A DNA stretch of 64,000 nucleotides from Paenibacillus silvae (GTDB lineage Bacteria; Bacillota; Bacilli; Paenibacillales; Paenibacillaceae): assembly GCF_014639235.1 (NCBI RefSeq), contig NZ_BMFU01000002.1, positions 372,001 to 436,000 on the forward strand, read 5' to 3'. The notes beneath the pieces were generated by a model, which was not told the origin of the DNA, made no database searches, and saw only the letters and a program-made list of their open reading frames with translations. Made by a program: the position numbers and the translations under genes. How positions within the stretch are numbered: the stretch's first letter is position 1; every line of letters starts with the position of its first letter. Positions 41,890 to 52,300 of this stretch are shown one piece after another.

Positions 41890-42399
41890 TTATGCTTTTT
41901 GTGAGGAAGTTGCTTTGCTTCGATTAACTTGGATTAATGTACCAATAACACGGATTGTAATCATTGCTGCTGTCATAAATATAAATAATGGCCCGATTAT
42001 ATTCAAGTTGAAATGGTGTTCCATTGCAAAGCGGTACGCTTTTTCCCCGTTATTAGTAATTAGCTCAATAAGAATAATGCGTAAAATAAATACCAGAGAC
42101 AAAATCCCTATACTTGCCAAAACGCTGAAAACTTAGATTTTCTGGGTATTTATGTCGAAATCGACACGACTCAAAGATATCAGAATTGTGCCAAATACGG
42201 CACCAATCAGGATTGAGGCTGCTAACAGCCATAAATTGTTTCCGTCGGTTGGTATATCCTTTAAGTAGGTAAAGCCAAAGTAAGAAAGGAATACAAAGGG
42301 TAACAATATACGAATCATGTTGAATCGTTTACGGCCAAAGGAGCTATACACTAGCACAGCAAAAATAGCGATTGTTGATATCCATAAGTCAGTTGTCAT
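41890..42399 (-). pseudogene. DUF1453/CcdC-like membrane protein with internal stop
   Basis: The N-terminal part starts at ATG 42399 (ribosome binding site GGGAGG): MTTDLWISTIAIFAVLVYSSFG, PFVFLSYFGFTYL, ILIGAVFGTILISLSRVDFD, NTQKI, then TAA at 42133. The same frame continues without shift as VFSVLASIGILSLVFILRIILIE and FIFMTAAMITIRVIGTLIQV to a stop at 41890. The two parts together give the four-helix family layout, so this is one gene interrupted by a nonsense codon, perhaps with a few residues lost around it. Confidence 0.75.
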
Positions 42400-42523
42400 G
42401 GTTCCTCCCTGAAGGTATCTAAGATTTGTTATAATCATACCTTTTGTAAGGAGGTCGTTCGTCCACCCATGGATTGATATCCGGTCTCTGGTATCCATCT
42501 ATAGATGGATAGTTTCGTTTTCG

Positions 42524-43588
42524 CTAATTCCTAAATTCATGTGATTTATCTCGCGCTGTCAGGCTGCCGGCCTTTTCCCCGATCGTTATAAGCGCACCTC
42601 GTTCATCCGCTGAGCGTATCTCTGCTTCAATAATTTCAAGACTTCCTATTGCACTCTCCGGTGTGCATACCGTAACGGGTGCCCCTGCTGCAACCGAGCG
42701 GATAAAGTACCGGATTTGCTGATAATACCCGGAGTCTGGAGAAAGATCGGCAACAAAGCCTGGTGCATCATTTGGATTCACTTTTAGTTCTCCATTTTCA
42801 AATACAAGGTTTGCCTTCTCAAAACTAACGCGGAATGTCATTGAGAAACCGAAATCTCCCTCCAGCGTCCAATCTGCTTGTGCATTCAGCACCTTTCCGT
42901 CAGGATACAGATAATGGGTTGATACAATGTCATAACCACTTTCAGAAATCACATTACGTGCGAGTGTAGACACTTGGTCGGGTTTTCCGAATAACCAATG
43001 GATGATATCCGTATCATGGATATGCATATCTAATATACAACCACCGCTTTTATTACCATCCAGGAACCATTCTTGAGGCGAACCTGAACCACGGAAGAAA
43101 TAACCTGCCTTCACCGCTCCATACCGATCCTCTTCAACCACTGACTTGAGATATTCATAGGCTGGCCAAAAGCGTAAACATTGACCGATCATCAGTGTTT
43201 TTCCCGTCTGTTTGGCGACATGGGCCATCTTCCATGCATCTGATGAATGGCGCGCCACTGGCTTCTCACAAAGCACATGGATGCCTTTTTCCAACATCGC
43301 ACATGTGAGTTCTGCGTGCAGCGGTGTAGGCAATGTAATATCGATGATATCCAGTTCTTCTTGCGCCACCATTTCGGCGATGTCGTCGTATAGCCGATAA
43401 GGTGTAAGGTCATAAATTTCTTGCTCTGTTGCCATATTTCCGGATGCTTTTCCATGCTTTAGTTCGTTTATTTTCATATCACAGATGGCAACCAGTTCGA
43501 TAGCTTCCCCTTCCGAGGCAAGACGTATATAGTTATCAAAATGCATGCGCCCCATAAAACCAAAACCAACCAAGCCCACTTTCAACAT
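42524..43588 (-). CDS. Gfo/Idh/MocA-family oxidoreductase
   Basis: 354 residues. N-terminal NAD(P) Rossmann fold with VGLVGFGFMGRMHFDNY; LPTPLHAELTCAMLEKGIHVLCEKPVARHS carries the EKP motif; GGCILDMHIHDTDIIHWLFG carries the catalytic Asp/His region. It oxidises or reduces a sugar or inositol-like substrate. Downstream of a sugar-isomerase gene in a three-gene run, so a catabolic route for an unusual sugar is likely. Confidence 0.92.
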   Translation of the reverse strand: MLKVGLVGFGFMGRMHFDNYIRLASEGEAIELVAICDMKINELKHGKASGNMATEQEIYDLTPYRLYDDIAEMVAQEELDIIDITLPTPLHAELTCAMLEKGIHVLCEKPVARHSSDAWKMAHVAKQTGKTLMIGQCLRFWPAYEYLKSVVEEDRYGAVKAGYFFRGSGSPQEWFLDGNKSGGCILDMHIHDTDIIHWLFGKPDQVSTLARNVISESGYDIVSTHYLYPDGKVLNAQADWTLEGDFGFSMTFRVSFEKANLVFENGELKVNPNDAPGFVADLSPDSGYYQQIRYFIRSVAAGAPVTVCTPESAIGSLEIIEAEIRSADERGALITIGEKAGSLTARDKSHEFRN

Positions 43589-43643
43589 GTGTTTCCCTCC
43601 TAATGCAAAAATTATATTTCACTAAATTCGTTGTTATATGAAT

Positions 43644-44492
43644 TTAATCAATGAATCTCTCCAGGATAGCATCCATTGCTCTGGACGTGTTGTATACGAT
43701 CTGCTCTGAATGATGGGTGTATGGAGGAATCATCTCTGCTGTAACGTAGTTGTCGTAACCAATCATACGCAATGCTTCCATAACTGCGGGATAATTCACA
43801 TCTCCAGCGAGTAGATCCACAAAGCCATGCAGTCCACCCGCTTGTCGGCGATAATCCTTAAAATGAACCTTTTTGATCCGGTGCCCCAGAATACGAACCC
43901 ATTGTTCCGGATAGCCGCTCTGCACCGCGTTGCCTACGTCGAAATAGGAGCCAACATACTTGGATTGGAAGGAATCGATGAACGTACGAAGTTCAAGCGG
44001 CGAGACCAGAAACTTGTTCCACACATTTTCAATTCCAATCGATACTTCAGCACTTTCAGCATATGGCAGCAGGTATGCGATAGCTTCCTGAGCTCGCTCA
44101 TAGGCCACCTCGTAATCAGTCACTTCACTGTCAGGGATAAAATCAACTCCTACCGCACCGGGAATAACCAAGATCGTATCCACGCCAAATGCCGAGGCAA
44201 GTTCCAACTGTTTTTTACAAACATCCAGTGCTTTGGTGCGAGTCTCCGTATTCGCACTCGTCATGGGAAAATCCCAGTATAGTCCGGTAGCCAGACCCGC
44301 AATCTCTATACCGGCCTCTTCAAGACGTCCTTGAATGTCCCGAATTTCCTGGTCTGTGGCAGACAGGCTTAGCTCCCCTTCTCCATTAAGCGATAGTTCA
44401 ATCCCCTCGAATCCCGCCTTCTTGGCTGTCCAAATACAGTCTGCGATGGATGAGTTCCCTGGAAACGACCATATGTTTATTCCTTTTTTCAT
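43644..44492 (-). CDS. sugar phosphate isomerase/epimerase (xylose isomerase-like TIM barrel)
   Basis: About 282 residues. GINIWSFPGNSSIADCIWTAKKAGFEGIELSLNGEGELS, DTILVIPGAVGVDF, IGIENVWNKFLVSP (metal Glu), GSYFDVGNAVQSGYPEQWV (metal Asp), KKVHFKDYRR and YVTAEMIPPY (metal Glu). ATG at 44492 has GAGGAGG upstream; the longer in-frame extension to 44630 is not family-like. Works with the Gfo/Idh enzyme downstream. Confidence 0.92.
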   Translation of the reverse strand: MKKGINIWSFPGNSSIADCIWTAKKAGFEGIELSLNGEGELSLSATDQEIRDIQGRLEEAGIEIAGLATGLYWDFPMTSANTETRTKALDVCKKQLELASAFGVDTILVIPGAVGVDFIPDSEVTDYEVAYERAQEAIAYLLPYAESAEVSIGIENVWNKFLVSPLELRTFIDSFQSKYVGSYFDVGNAVQSGYPEQWVRILGHRIKKVHFKDYRRQAGGLHGFVDLLAGDVNYPAVMEALRMIGYDNYVTAEMIPPYTHHSEQIVYNTSRAMDAILERFID

Positions 44493-44526
44493 CTTAATTG
44501 CCTCCTCGTCGTTATGAATAGCAATG

Positions 44527-45171
44527 CTAAGCGAATCGCAATAGACCAAACTTGGACGGCACATGAAAGTTAATGGCTCCGGTTGGTTGCCAAGCCTGAT
44601 ATTCCCGCTTTCCCTGTTCATTCTCATCAATGCGATACATATTAACTCTCCAGCATAATCCTGAAGTCAAAGGTGAGTTGAAATTGTCGGATGGGATATG
44701 GATACAGTACACTCGGTTACCATGGTTGTCGGCTTCCACCTCGGTTTGAAGTCCCTCCAAGTGCCAGGTTACATCTACCTTCAGCTTCGATCCCTGTCCG
44801 TCATCATTTTGGATAAGAGCATCGAAAATCACGTTGTTCGGACTGATCTCTATCTCCATATAACTTCGTCCATCCCCTTTTTCGTCGATAAAGATTTCAA
44901 CGACGTCTTCTTCGTACAGAGGTTGATCTCTTTCGGTGAAATTGGATACGAAGTAGGGGTCCTGACATGTAAAACGGATATGAAGGTAGTCTTTACTCCA
45001 GCCCAAACGTACTTCAGTTGATTGCAGGGGTGGCAGTCCCGACACTGTATCGACCAAATTTAGCGGCACACAATTTTCCCAATCCGATGGAGTAGGCAAC
45101 TTTCCCTGCGTCGTAAATTTGAGTTCATTACAGAGGTAGGTACTGCTTCGTTCCGCAGGATGAAAATCCAT
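44527..45171 (-). CDS. CBM9-like carbohydrate-binding protein
   Basis: 214 residues, no signal peptide. WENCVPLNLVDTVSG, TEVRLGWSKDYLHIRFTCQDPYF, YEEDVVEIFIDEKGDGRSYMEIEISPNNVIFDALI and SGLCWRVNMYRID are the hallmarks of the family 9 carbohydrate-binding/DOMON-like domain. As a free cytoplasmic protein its role is unclear. First gene of a run with the isomerase and Gfo/Idh genes. Confidence 0.88.
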   Translation of the reverse strand: MDFHPAERSSTYLCNELKFTTQGKLPTPSDWENCVPLNLVDTVSGLPPLQSTEVRLGWSKDYLHIRFTCQDPYFVSNFTERDQPLYEEDVVEIFIDEKGDGRSYMEIEISPNNVIFDALIQNDDGQGSKLKVDVTWHLEGLQTEVEADNHGNRVYCIHIPSDNFNSPLTSGLCWRVNMYRIDENEQGKREYQAWQPTGAINFHVPSKFGLLRFA

Positions 45172-45381
45172 TCCGTTTCATCTCCTTAATTGGACTTAGT
45201 CTGTCCATTAATTTGACTTAATCCGTGATGTTGTTACTATGGAATGAAGATGTAATAATATCTGTATTATATATAAATTTTTCTTTAATTGATTTAGAGG
45301 ATCAAGTGATTATTTGTACAATTCCGTTCAGTTTTAATCATCTGATTCTGGCATTGAATTACATAGAAAGGAGTGAAGTCG

Positions 45382-46287
45382 GTGTCATCTTCGCAAAGGA
45401 AATATCCAGTACAAAGAATTGCAAATTACAAGGAATGGTCTCCCAATGTCCACTATGCACAATTCCAAACTCTACCTCCAGGCAGACTCCCCAGACGGCG
45501 ACTGTATGATTTCGAACTTCTCTACGTCTGTCAGGGTGAAGCAGCGACCTACATGGACGATAAACGCTACACTCTAAAAGTCGGAGAACTCATTATGCTG
45601 CCCTCCGGGGTATATCATCAGAATGAAGTCGTATCTCGTCCAGAGGCGCGTTTCATTGGTATTCACTTTGACTTTTTCAACGAGTTAACCATTCAAACCG
45701 AGGCTGATATGGTTGTAAACGAAGAGACTATTCAGCTGCATAAATTCGCTACAGAAGCTTGCGCAGAAGGGATGACTCCGTTATCCGCGACCCCCGTCTA
45801 TTCCCCATCCTCTGCTGCAGTTCAACTCATGGAACAGCTGGTCCATGAATTTACGATGCGCCCGCCAGGTTATGAGCTCATATGCAAAGCCTTGATGCTG
45901 CAGTTGCTCACCCATCTGCTGCGCTCACCTTATCTAAATTCATCTCGCCATGTTTCCGTTCATGGGGATAAGCTGCGTGAACTTATGAAACAGATCGAGG
46001 ATGCTCCTTCAGAGCCCTGGACCAATACAGGGATAGCCAAACAAATGAATCTTAGCATAGACCACACGGCAAAGCTGTTCAAACAAATGGTTGGCATGCC
46101 TCCAAACGAATACATTCAATCCATACGCCTAAGAGAAGCCCGCAAATTGTTGAGGGAAACAGACTGTTCCATCGAGCTTGTAGGCATACAAAGCGGTTAC
46201 CCTGACATCCATTATTTCAGTCGCACATTCCGTAAACATGAAGGGATATCCCCTCGAGAGTACCGAAAATTATCACGAATGCTATAA
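45382..46287 (+). CDS. AraC-family transcriptional regulator
   Basis: About 301 residues. N-terminal cupin sensor: YDFELLYVCQGEAATYMDDKRYTLKVGELIMLPSGVYHQNE; C-terminal double HTH: NTGIAKQMNLSIDHTAKLFKQMVGMPPNEYIQSIRLREARKLL and VGIQSGYPDIHYFSRTFRKHEGISPREYRKL. GTG at 45382 has AAAGGAG eight bases upstream; GTG at 45373 is too close to it. Divergent from the CBM9-isomerase-Gfo/Idh genes and probably their activator. Confidence 0.92.
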   Translation: MSSSQRKYPVQRIANYKEWSPNVHYAQFQTLPPGRLPRRRLYDFELLYVCQGEAATYMDDKRYTLKVGELIMLPSGVYHQNEVVSRPEARFIGIHFDFFNELTIQTEADMVVNEETIQLHKFATEACAEGMTPLSATPVYSPSSAAVQLMEQLVHEFTMRPPGYELICKALMLQLLTHLLRSPYLNSSRHVSVHGDKLRELMKQIEDAPSEPWTNTGIAKQMNLSIDHTAKLFKQMVGMPPNEYIQSIRLREARKLLRETDCSIELVGIQSGYPDIHYFSRTFRKHEGISPREYRKLSRML

Positions 46288-46349
46288 AAAGAGTTTCTCA
46301 GCCAGTCTTGAGCCTTCTTTTTCACAAGACAATTGGCTTCGTCATGGTT

Positions 46350-49300
46350 TCATTGGGTTTGCAGTTTAATCAGCAATGTCCGTCCGAGGGTATCTTTCAT
46401 ATTAATTTTTAGCTTCACCGTGGGTGATAGTTGAAGGACCTCGATCCGATCGTCTTTACCCAGTATGCCCGCTGCCTCTGCGTCCAGTTCCAGTTCAATA
46501 TAACCCTGATTCTCCAGCGTAGGATCAGACACTGACAGCTCAATCGTATCGGCCCCCGGATTTTTTCTAATCATGACAGAAGCTTTTTTATTCGAAGTAA
46601 CGCCATCTATCGTAGTCAGAGTATCCGTCCAGAAATTATAACCTGCAACGTTAAGCGTATTCTCTCGGACCGCCTGAACCGTCTTAGAATTGGCGAGGAT
46701 GGTGACATCCGGCGAATCGGCGTATTCTTTTGTTTCCTGCTTGCTTGCATTTGGCAAAATCATATATTCATACTGACTGTCAGCAGGATTATTCCCATGA
46801 TCAATCCACATGGTCAGGAAATAATTCTGCAGCAGTTCGGTAGGTGCTGTTGCAGAAGGAGGATTGCTGAGATTAATGTCGGACCATCTTCCCTCTTGAA
46901 TTTGTCTGGTCAATTTGATCGGTGAATGATTCGGGAAGATATAACCAATGTTTGAACCTGTCACATTACCCTCCAGATAAGCCCATGCTGGATTCTCTAT
47001 TTCTTCATATGCTGTCGTTCCATTCAGAGCTTCACCATCCACGAAGAAACGGTTGGAATTGTCCTCCTTCAGCTTCCGCTGCTCAATGACCGTTTCTACA
47101 GGAAGGTTATCTGTGCTTGTAATGCCAGCACCCAGCGCAACAATTTCATTGTCAAAAGTGAACCAGGATTTCCGCGCCTGCATCTGTGTACCGTTCTGAA
47201 TCAGTTCCATGCCTGTAACGCCGAAAGTATCCAACGTTGTGCCTCCCGCCCAGGAGTTAAGTGGGACGGTCTCTCCATCCCCATATTGATAATTGCTGGA
47301 ATTCCTTGTCCGCGAGACAACCGTTGTGCCTGGAAGCCGGTTCCAGTTCATCGTTGCCCAGAAGCTGCCTGTATACTGGGAAAGATCCTGATTGTAGAGA
47401 TACGTCATCCCGTCACCAGTGTACCAGCCTTTAGGATTCTCTCCGTTGGTAAGCTCATAGGTAGCAATACGCTTTGAACTTTTACTGACCCCGAATAGGA
47501 AATCTTCGCCTCGATGTACACTGCGAGCCATGCCACTCAACTCATAGTGTGCCTGAAAATCGGTGGCGGGAACAATCGCGGGATCCTCCACCCAATCCTT
47601 GATCGTATCTGCCAAATCCAGTGGAAACTGATAGTAGGATATCCCCCGGCTTAGCTGATACTCTACATGATATTTCACCAAGCTCTTTAATTGAAGCGAT
47701 AGCTCGGCAGGAGATGTCACTGCAATTCGGGCGATACCTGCCAGAATGTTTCTGCCGGAGTAATAGGCATCTGCTGCCGGCCTGACGATTGCGCGACCTC
47801 TTGTCATATCAATAGCCTGCCCTTTGTATAAAATAGGAGCAAATCCTTCGTTGATCCACCGATAGACATTATTCATTTCGGGAACAATCGGCTCCCAGGT
47901 GCTTCCGTTCAGCAGAAACATCAGGTTCCCTATCCCCTGGATCAGAACCTCCCCATAACTTCCCGTGTAGGCTATCGTGCTGTGCTGCACATACGAGCCG
48001 TCTTCATAGAAGCCATCGCCTGCTGCTGTGTACTGAAATAGCTCACTCATCCCGTTTCTGGCTTGAATTAGCCGGTCGTAGTTATGTTCGACAAGTCCCA
48101 TACGGACTTGAATCAGCATGATATCGGAGCGGTTGGCACCTGTCTGTGTAAAAGAAGCGGATGTGATGTCCCCGATATAATGATCGATGCTTGCCGTATT
48201 CCTCAGAATTTGTTCCGGTGTCAATTCGTCATACATCAGGATCAGAATATCGGCCAGACGATTGGGAACGCCGATATCCCAGTTCCACCAATTGCCGAAT
48301 TCGGTGCCCATCTCCGTATACAAATTATCCAGCATCCAGTCCATGGCTTGAAGCAGATCGTCCTTTAGCCCGGAATTATGGTAGAGAGAGGTTCCTTTTG
48401 TCTGATAGGCTAATGCCATTGTCTTCAATCGGGTATAGTGGTTGTTGATAAAAGTAGAATCACTGGCAGAAGCGGGCAGGTCATTCCAGAGCGTTGTACC
48501 TCCCGATGAAAGTTGCATGTTCTCCCAGTATTGTTGAGCTGCAGACGCATTCGTCTCAATAATGGTTTGCACTGCCGTGTCATTTACATCCAGAGAATCT
48601 TTACCGATCAGAGTTTCCTTCCAACGCTGCCTGAGTTCATCATATTCTTCTGGATTTTCCGGCTGGGGAGCAACCACCTCAAGTGTAACTGAATCCCCAA
48701 CTCCGTTAACTGTGTTTGCGGACACCGTAGCCGTACCGACGCCAAGTGCCTGTATTTTTCCATCTGCAGTCACACTTACAATTTCCGGGTGATCGGATAC
48801 CCAGCTTAGCTGTGATTCCGTTGCATTCGCCGGCTCAACATTTGCGATGAGTTGCAGGCTGTCGTATTTGGAAATTTGTGAGGGTGGAGAGGTAATGGCA
48901 ACAGAGGCGACAGGAATATAGGGAGTAACAACAACGGTAACCTCTGCAGTGATCGTCGGATCGGCTTGTGATACTGCTGTAATCACCGTAGAGCCGACCG
49001 ATATTCCGGTAATTTCACCAACGGCATTTACGATGGCAACCGCAGGACTGTTGGAACTCCAGCTCAGTCCCTGATTCGTTGTATTCTCGGGATTAAATAC
49101 TGGCTGCAAAGTTTGCTTGCTTGTTACCGCCAGACTAATTTCATCCGGCAGTATGATGCCGAGCGGCGGCACCGGTTTGGTCACTGCCACTGGAACCGCA
49201 AGTGAATAATTGCCCTCATAAGTGCTTACATTCACTGTAGTGCTACCTTCTTTGAGCGCATGGACCGTACCATTAATCACTGTGGCCACATCAGGGTCAT

Positions 49301-50174
49301 CCGTACTCCAAAGTAAACGCTGGTCGGAAGCATTTTGCGGCAAGGCCGTAACCACTATGTTGGTGCTGGCGCTCTCCGGCAGCTCGAGCTGTGCCACTGA
49401 AGTACTGATTCCCGTAACTGAAACGTATTCCGCGAGTTTCAGGTCATCGACCATCCACTCTGCCTGCATCCCACTTTGAAAATACTGATTGAGGTAGATA
49501 TGTCTAATATTCATCCAGACGGAGGGCAGCGAGGATTCCCCTAAATACTGATCATTCAGGAAATAAGTTATGGAGCGGGCAGAATTGTCTATGAACATTT
49601 TTATTTTGTACCATGAATTCTTCTCGTAATGTGTTAGGAACTGATTGCTGGCATCCCTTATTTCTCCCGCAGTATTGAAGGTAAGGGCTGAAATATTGGT
49701 AGTACTTGTAGCGGGGTAAGGCGCATTCAGGCTTCTGAACTGAATCTCCCGGCGATGCGTAGTACTGTTCATATAAACCGATGCTTCAAAAACAAGCTTT
49801 CCGGCGATGCCGGTATTGCCAGCTTCCGTTCCGCCCAGATTATTTCTTCCGGTACTCACGTTTTTGGTATTGGAAACGATTTTGAGACTGTAATCCTCAC
49901 GCTGGGGAGCATTTTCTATAGTCACATAATCTGTTTCTGCCAAAGAATTATAGATGCCCCAACTTCCGCCGACCGAGCCACTGTATGTGGAGCCGTTATA
50001 GAGCTTTGTATTCTTGGCATTTCCGCTTTCATCATAGTTAACATTTACGTATATGCTTCCAGCGGCGAACGCCGATGGCGAGGCTGTAGCGGGAATCATA
50101 AGCGACAGAACCAGCAGCATGATGATAAAACGGAAGAAGAACGATTTAATGAATGGCTGATTATACACTTGCAT
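46350..50174 (-). CDS. secreted polysaccharide lyase family 8 with Big2 repeats
   Basis: 1274 residues. Signal peptide (FFFRFIIMLLVLSLMIPATASPSAFAAG). Residues about 40-250 form a jelly-roll/laminin-G-like domain; about 250-500 are three bacterial Ig-like (Big2) repeats ending in GTVHALKEGSTTVNV, GEITGISVGSTVITA and GKIQALGVGTATVSA. Then the PL8 lyase: alpha/alpha-toroid with NWWNWDIGVP (catalytic Asn), DGSYVQHSTIAYTGSYGE (catalytic His and Tyr), GQAIDMTRGRAIVRPAAD (Arg), and C-terminal beta-sandwiches. PL8 cleaves hyaluronan, chondroitin or xanthan by beta-elimination. Strong ribosome binding site TTTGGAGGGG. Last gene of the uptake locus. Confidence 0.92.
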   Translation of the reverse strand: MQVYNQPFIKSFFFRFIIMLLVLSLMIPATASPSAFAAGSIYVNVNYDESGNAKNTKLYNGSTYSGSVGGSWGIYNSLAETDYVTIENAPQREDYSLKIVSNTKNVSTGRNNLGGTEAGNTGIAGKLVFEASVYMNSTTHRREIQFRSLNAPYPATSTTNISALTFNTAGEIRDASNQFLTHYEKNSWYKIKMFIDNSARSITYFLNDQYLGESSLPSVWMNIRHIYLNQYFQSGMQAEWMVDDLKLAEYVSVTGISTSVAQLELPESASTNIVVTALPQNASDQRLLWSTDDPDVATVINGTVHALKEGSTTVNVSTYEGNYSLAVPVAVTKPVPPLGIILPDEISLAVTSKQTLQPVFNPENTTNQGLSWSSNSPAVAIVNAVGEITGISVGSTVITAVSQADPTITAEVTVVVTPYIPVASVAITSPPSQISKYDSLQLIANVEPANATESQLSWVSDHPEIVSVTADGKIQALGVGTATVSANTVNGVGDSVTLEVVAPQPENPEEYDELRQRWKETLIGKDSLDVNDTAVQTIIETNASAAQQYWENMQLSSGGTTLWNDLPASASDSTFINNHYTRLKTMALAYQTKGTSLYHNSGLKDDLLQAMDWMLDNLYTEMGTEFGNWWNWDIGVPNRLADILILMYDELTPEQILRNTASIDHYIGDITSASFTQTGANRSDIMLIQVRMGLVEHNYDRLIQARNGMSELFQYTAAGDGFYEDGSYVQHSTIAYTGSYGEVLIQGIGNLMFLLNGSTWEPIVPEMNNVYRWINEGFAPILYKGQAIDMTRGRAIVRPAADAYYSGRNILAGIARIAVTSPAELSLQLKSLVKYHVEYQLSRGISYYQFPLDLADTIKDWVEDPAIVPATDFQAHYELSGMARSVHRGEDFLFGVSKSSKRIATYELTNGENPKGWYTGDGMTYLYNQDLSQYTGSFWATMNWNRLPGTTVVSRTRNSSNYQYGDGETVPLNSWAGGTTLDTFGVTGMELIQNGTQMQARKSWFTFDNEIVALGAGITSTDNLPVETVIEQRKLKEDNSNRFFVDGEALNGTTAYEEIENPAWAYLEGNVTGSNIGYIFPNHSPIKLTRQIQEGRWSDINLSNPPSATAPTELLQNYFLTMWIDHGNNPADSQYEYMILPNASKQETKEYADSPDVTILANSKTVQAVRENTLNVAGYNFWTDTLTTIDGVTSNKKASVMIRKNPGADTIELSVSDPTLENQGYIELELDAEAAGILGKDDRIEVLQLSPTVKLKINMKDTLGRTLLIKLQTQ

Positions 50175-50291
50175 ACCAACCCCTCCAAAATTTTGTTTTG
50201 CATCAAAAGCCTATAAATGCAGCAAACGAAATTCCAGCCGTTTCAAAAAAATCAAGATGAATACTCAGGCAAATTCCAGGCGGCTGGCGAC

Positions 50292-51470
50292 TTAAACACC
50301 TGCATGAGAGCTGCTGCTCCGCTCATACCAATACCCAGGAATCTGCTTTTCCAGGCGAAGTAGCGCTTCAAGATAGAAATAATCCCCCCAGATCATATAT
50401 CCATCCAGCCCATAGTTGCCCCTGACATGGTATGACCCATGATCGATAAGCCCTTCCTTTTCCTGCGCCATACTCATTGAGGACTCGGCTAGTGCCGTCA
50501 TAGTCAGCAAGACCGCATCTTCTAATCGCTGCCTCTGCGGATCGTCAGGTGTTAGATGCTCCAGTAGTTCCAGCATGCCACAAGCAGCAACGGCGGAAGC
50601 GGAGCTGTCCCGACTGGTAGAGCCGGACACGGGAACATCAAAGTCCCAATACACGATGCCGTCAGTCGGTATTCGTTCTATGAAATAAGCAGCAAGGCGT
50701 TTCGAGGTTTCCAGAAAATTGATGTTTCCCGTTTGGCGATAAGATAGAGCAAATCCATAGATGCCCCAAGCCTGTCCGCGTGTCCAGGTAGAACCGTCAC
50801 TGTAGCCTTGATGTGTTCCTCCTCTAAGCGAATTTCCGCTGCGGTCAAAATAAAAGGTGTGATAGGACGAGTCGTCTCCCCGCACAAGAAATTTCCTTGA
50901 CAACTCCGCCTGTCGGACGGCAACCTCCGCATAACGGGGGTTGCCAGTTGCATTCGATGCCCAGTACAGCAGCGGGAGGTTCATTAAACAGTCGATGATG
51001 ATTCGCCCCCCATTCTCCGAATCATCTTCCGGTCCCCAGGCTTGAATGAGCCCAGATGTCTCTCGCCAACGTCCCAGTAGATGATCAGCAGCTTGCAGGG
51101 CAAGCCGCTTGTGCCGCTCATCCTCTTCAACGATCCAGCCAGCAAGTGCGGATAATCCATATAGGAAGCCAATGTCATGATGTTCTAGAGCATGTTGGGC
51201 CTGAAGCCGGCGATGAAAGCTGTCAATCTGGCTATTAGCCTGCAAACGCAGATATTCGTCACCGCTGTACTCGTAACATAGCCAAACTATCCCGGTCCAG
51301 AAGCCTTCGATCCAGTCCTCGTTATCGCCCCATTCATAACACTTGTCATTGGAAATATGGGGGAACTTCTGATTGTATCGGGACAAATTGTGTTTCGTTT
51401 TGAGGACTGCATATTCAATGGCTTCACGCCATTTTACGTTTGTACTTAGAGTTTTCTTCACAGTTTTCAT
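50292..51470 (-). CDS. GH88 unsaturated glucuronyl hydrolase
   Basis: 392 residues, cytoplasmic alpha6/alpha6 barrel. DNEDWIEGFWTGIVWLCYEYS, LEHHDIGFLYGLSALAGW (Asp of the catalytic pair), GGRIIIDCLMNLPLLYWAS (second Asp) and THQGYSDGSTWTRGQAWGIYGFA are UGL signatures. It hydrates the 4,5-unsaturated uronic acid left by lyase action, releasing the next sugar. It thus finishes the job of the PL8 enzyme after import. ATG overlaps the permease stop (ATGA). Confidence 0.94.
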   Translation of the reverse strand: MKTVKKTLSTNVKWREAIEYAVLKTKHNLSRYNQKFPHISNDKCYEWGDNEDWIEGFWTGIVWLCYEYSGDEYLRLQANSQIDSFHRRLQAQHALEHHDIGFLYGLSALAGWIVEEDERHKRLALQAADHLLGRWRETSGLIQAWGPEDDSENGGRIIIDCLMNLPLLYWASNATGNPRYAEVAVRQAELSRKFLVRGDDSSYHTFYFDRSGNSLRGGTHQGYSDGSTWTRGQAWGIYGFALSYRQTGNINFLETSKRLAAYFIERIPTDGIVYWDFDVPVSGSTSRDSSASAVAACGMLELLEHLTPDDPQRQRLEDAVLLTMTALAESSMSMAQEKEGLIDHGSYHVRGNYGLDGYMIWGDYFYLEALLRLEKQIPGYWYERSSSSHAGV

Positions 51471-52300
51471 CCTTTCACAGAACCGGCAGTAATGCCTGAA
51501 ATAAAGTATCGTTGGAAGAACAGGAATACAGTGACTACTGGAATAAGTGACAGTACGGTACCCGCCATAATTAATTGGGTCTGCGATGTGAACTCTCCGT
51601 TTAGACTGGCCAAGCCGAGCGGAAGTGTCTTAAGGCTGTCGCTGGTAAGATAAATAAGTGGAGCCTGAAAATCATTCCACACCCAGGAAAAAGCGAAAAT
51701 TCCAAGCGTTGCTAACGCTGGCTTGGCCAGCGGCATGATGATTCTCGCAAAGATGCCAAATTCGTTGCAGCCGTCGATTCGCGCCGCCTCAGAGAGTTCC
51801 TTTGAGATTCCCGACAAGAACTGGCGCATTAGGAACACGCCATAGGGACTAAAGATTTCCAGCAGGATTAGTGCCCAATGGCTGTCAACAAGGCCTAGCT
51901 TCTTAATGACGAAATACTGCGGAATCATAATGACTTGATAAGGGATCATAAAGGCTGCGAAATACATGATGAACAATCGGTTCTTTCCGGGGAAATCCAA
52001 TCTGGCAAAAGCGTAACCAGCCAGAGAACAGGTAATCAGCTGCCCCAAAGTAACAAGGATAGAGACCTTCAGAGAGTTGAAATAGTATAATGGAAATGGA
52101 ATACTGGTCCATACCTCGACGTAATTCTCGAAGTGAAATACCTGCGGAATCCACTGTATCGGATACTGGAACACTTCCTCCTGCAACTTGAAGGAGGTGG
52201 ACAGCATCCACAGAAAGGGTACGATCATGACCAGAGATATTAAGATCATGAACAGATGCGCCAGAGATTTAGGCACTGCTCGACCTAGTAGTTGACCCAT
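51467..52300 (-). CDS. carbohydrate ABC transporter permease (MalG type) of PL8/GH88 locus
   Basis: 277 residues, six membrane helices, EAA loop SEAARIDGCNEFGIFARIIMPLAKPAL, C-terminus FISGITAGSVKG. Overlaps the first permease by 16 bases. Imports the lyase products with the permease and binding protein upstream; the ATPase is not encoded here. Confidence 0.93.
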   Translation of the reverse strand: MGQLLGRAVPKSLAHLFMILISLVMIVPFLWMLSTSFKLQEEVFQYPIQWIPQVFHFENYVEVWTSIPFPLYYFNSLKVSILVTLGQLITCSLAGYAFARLDFPGKNRLFIMYFAAFMIPYQVIMIPQYFVIKKLGLVDSHWALILLEIFSPYGVFLMRQFLSGISKELSEAARIDGCNEFGIFARIIMPLAKPALATLGIFAFSWVWNDFQAPLIYLTSDSLKTLPLGLASLNGEFTSQTQLIMAGTVLSLIPVVTVFLFFQRYFISGITAGSVKG

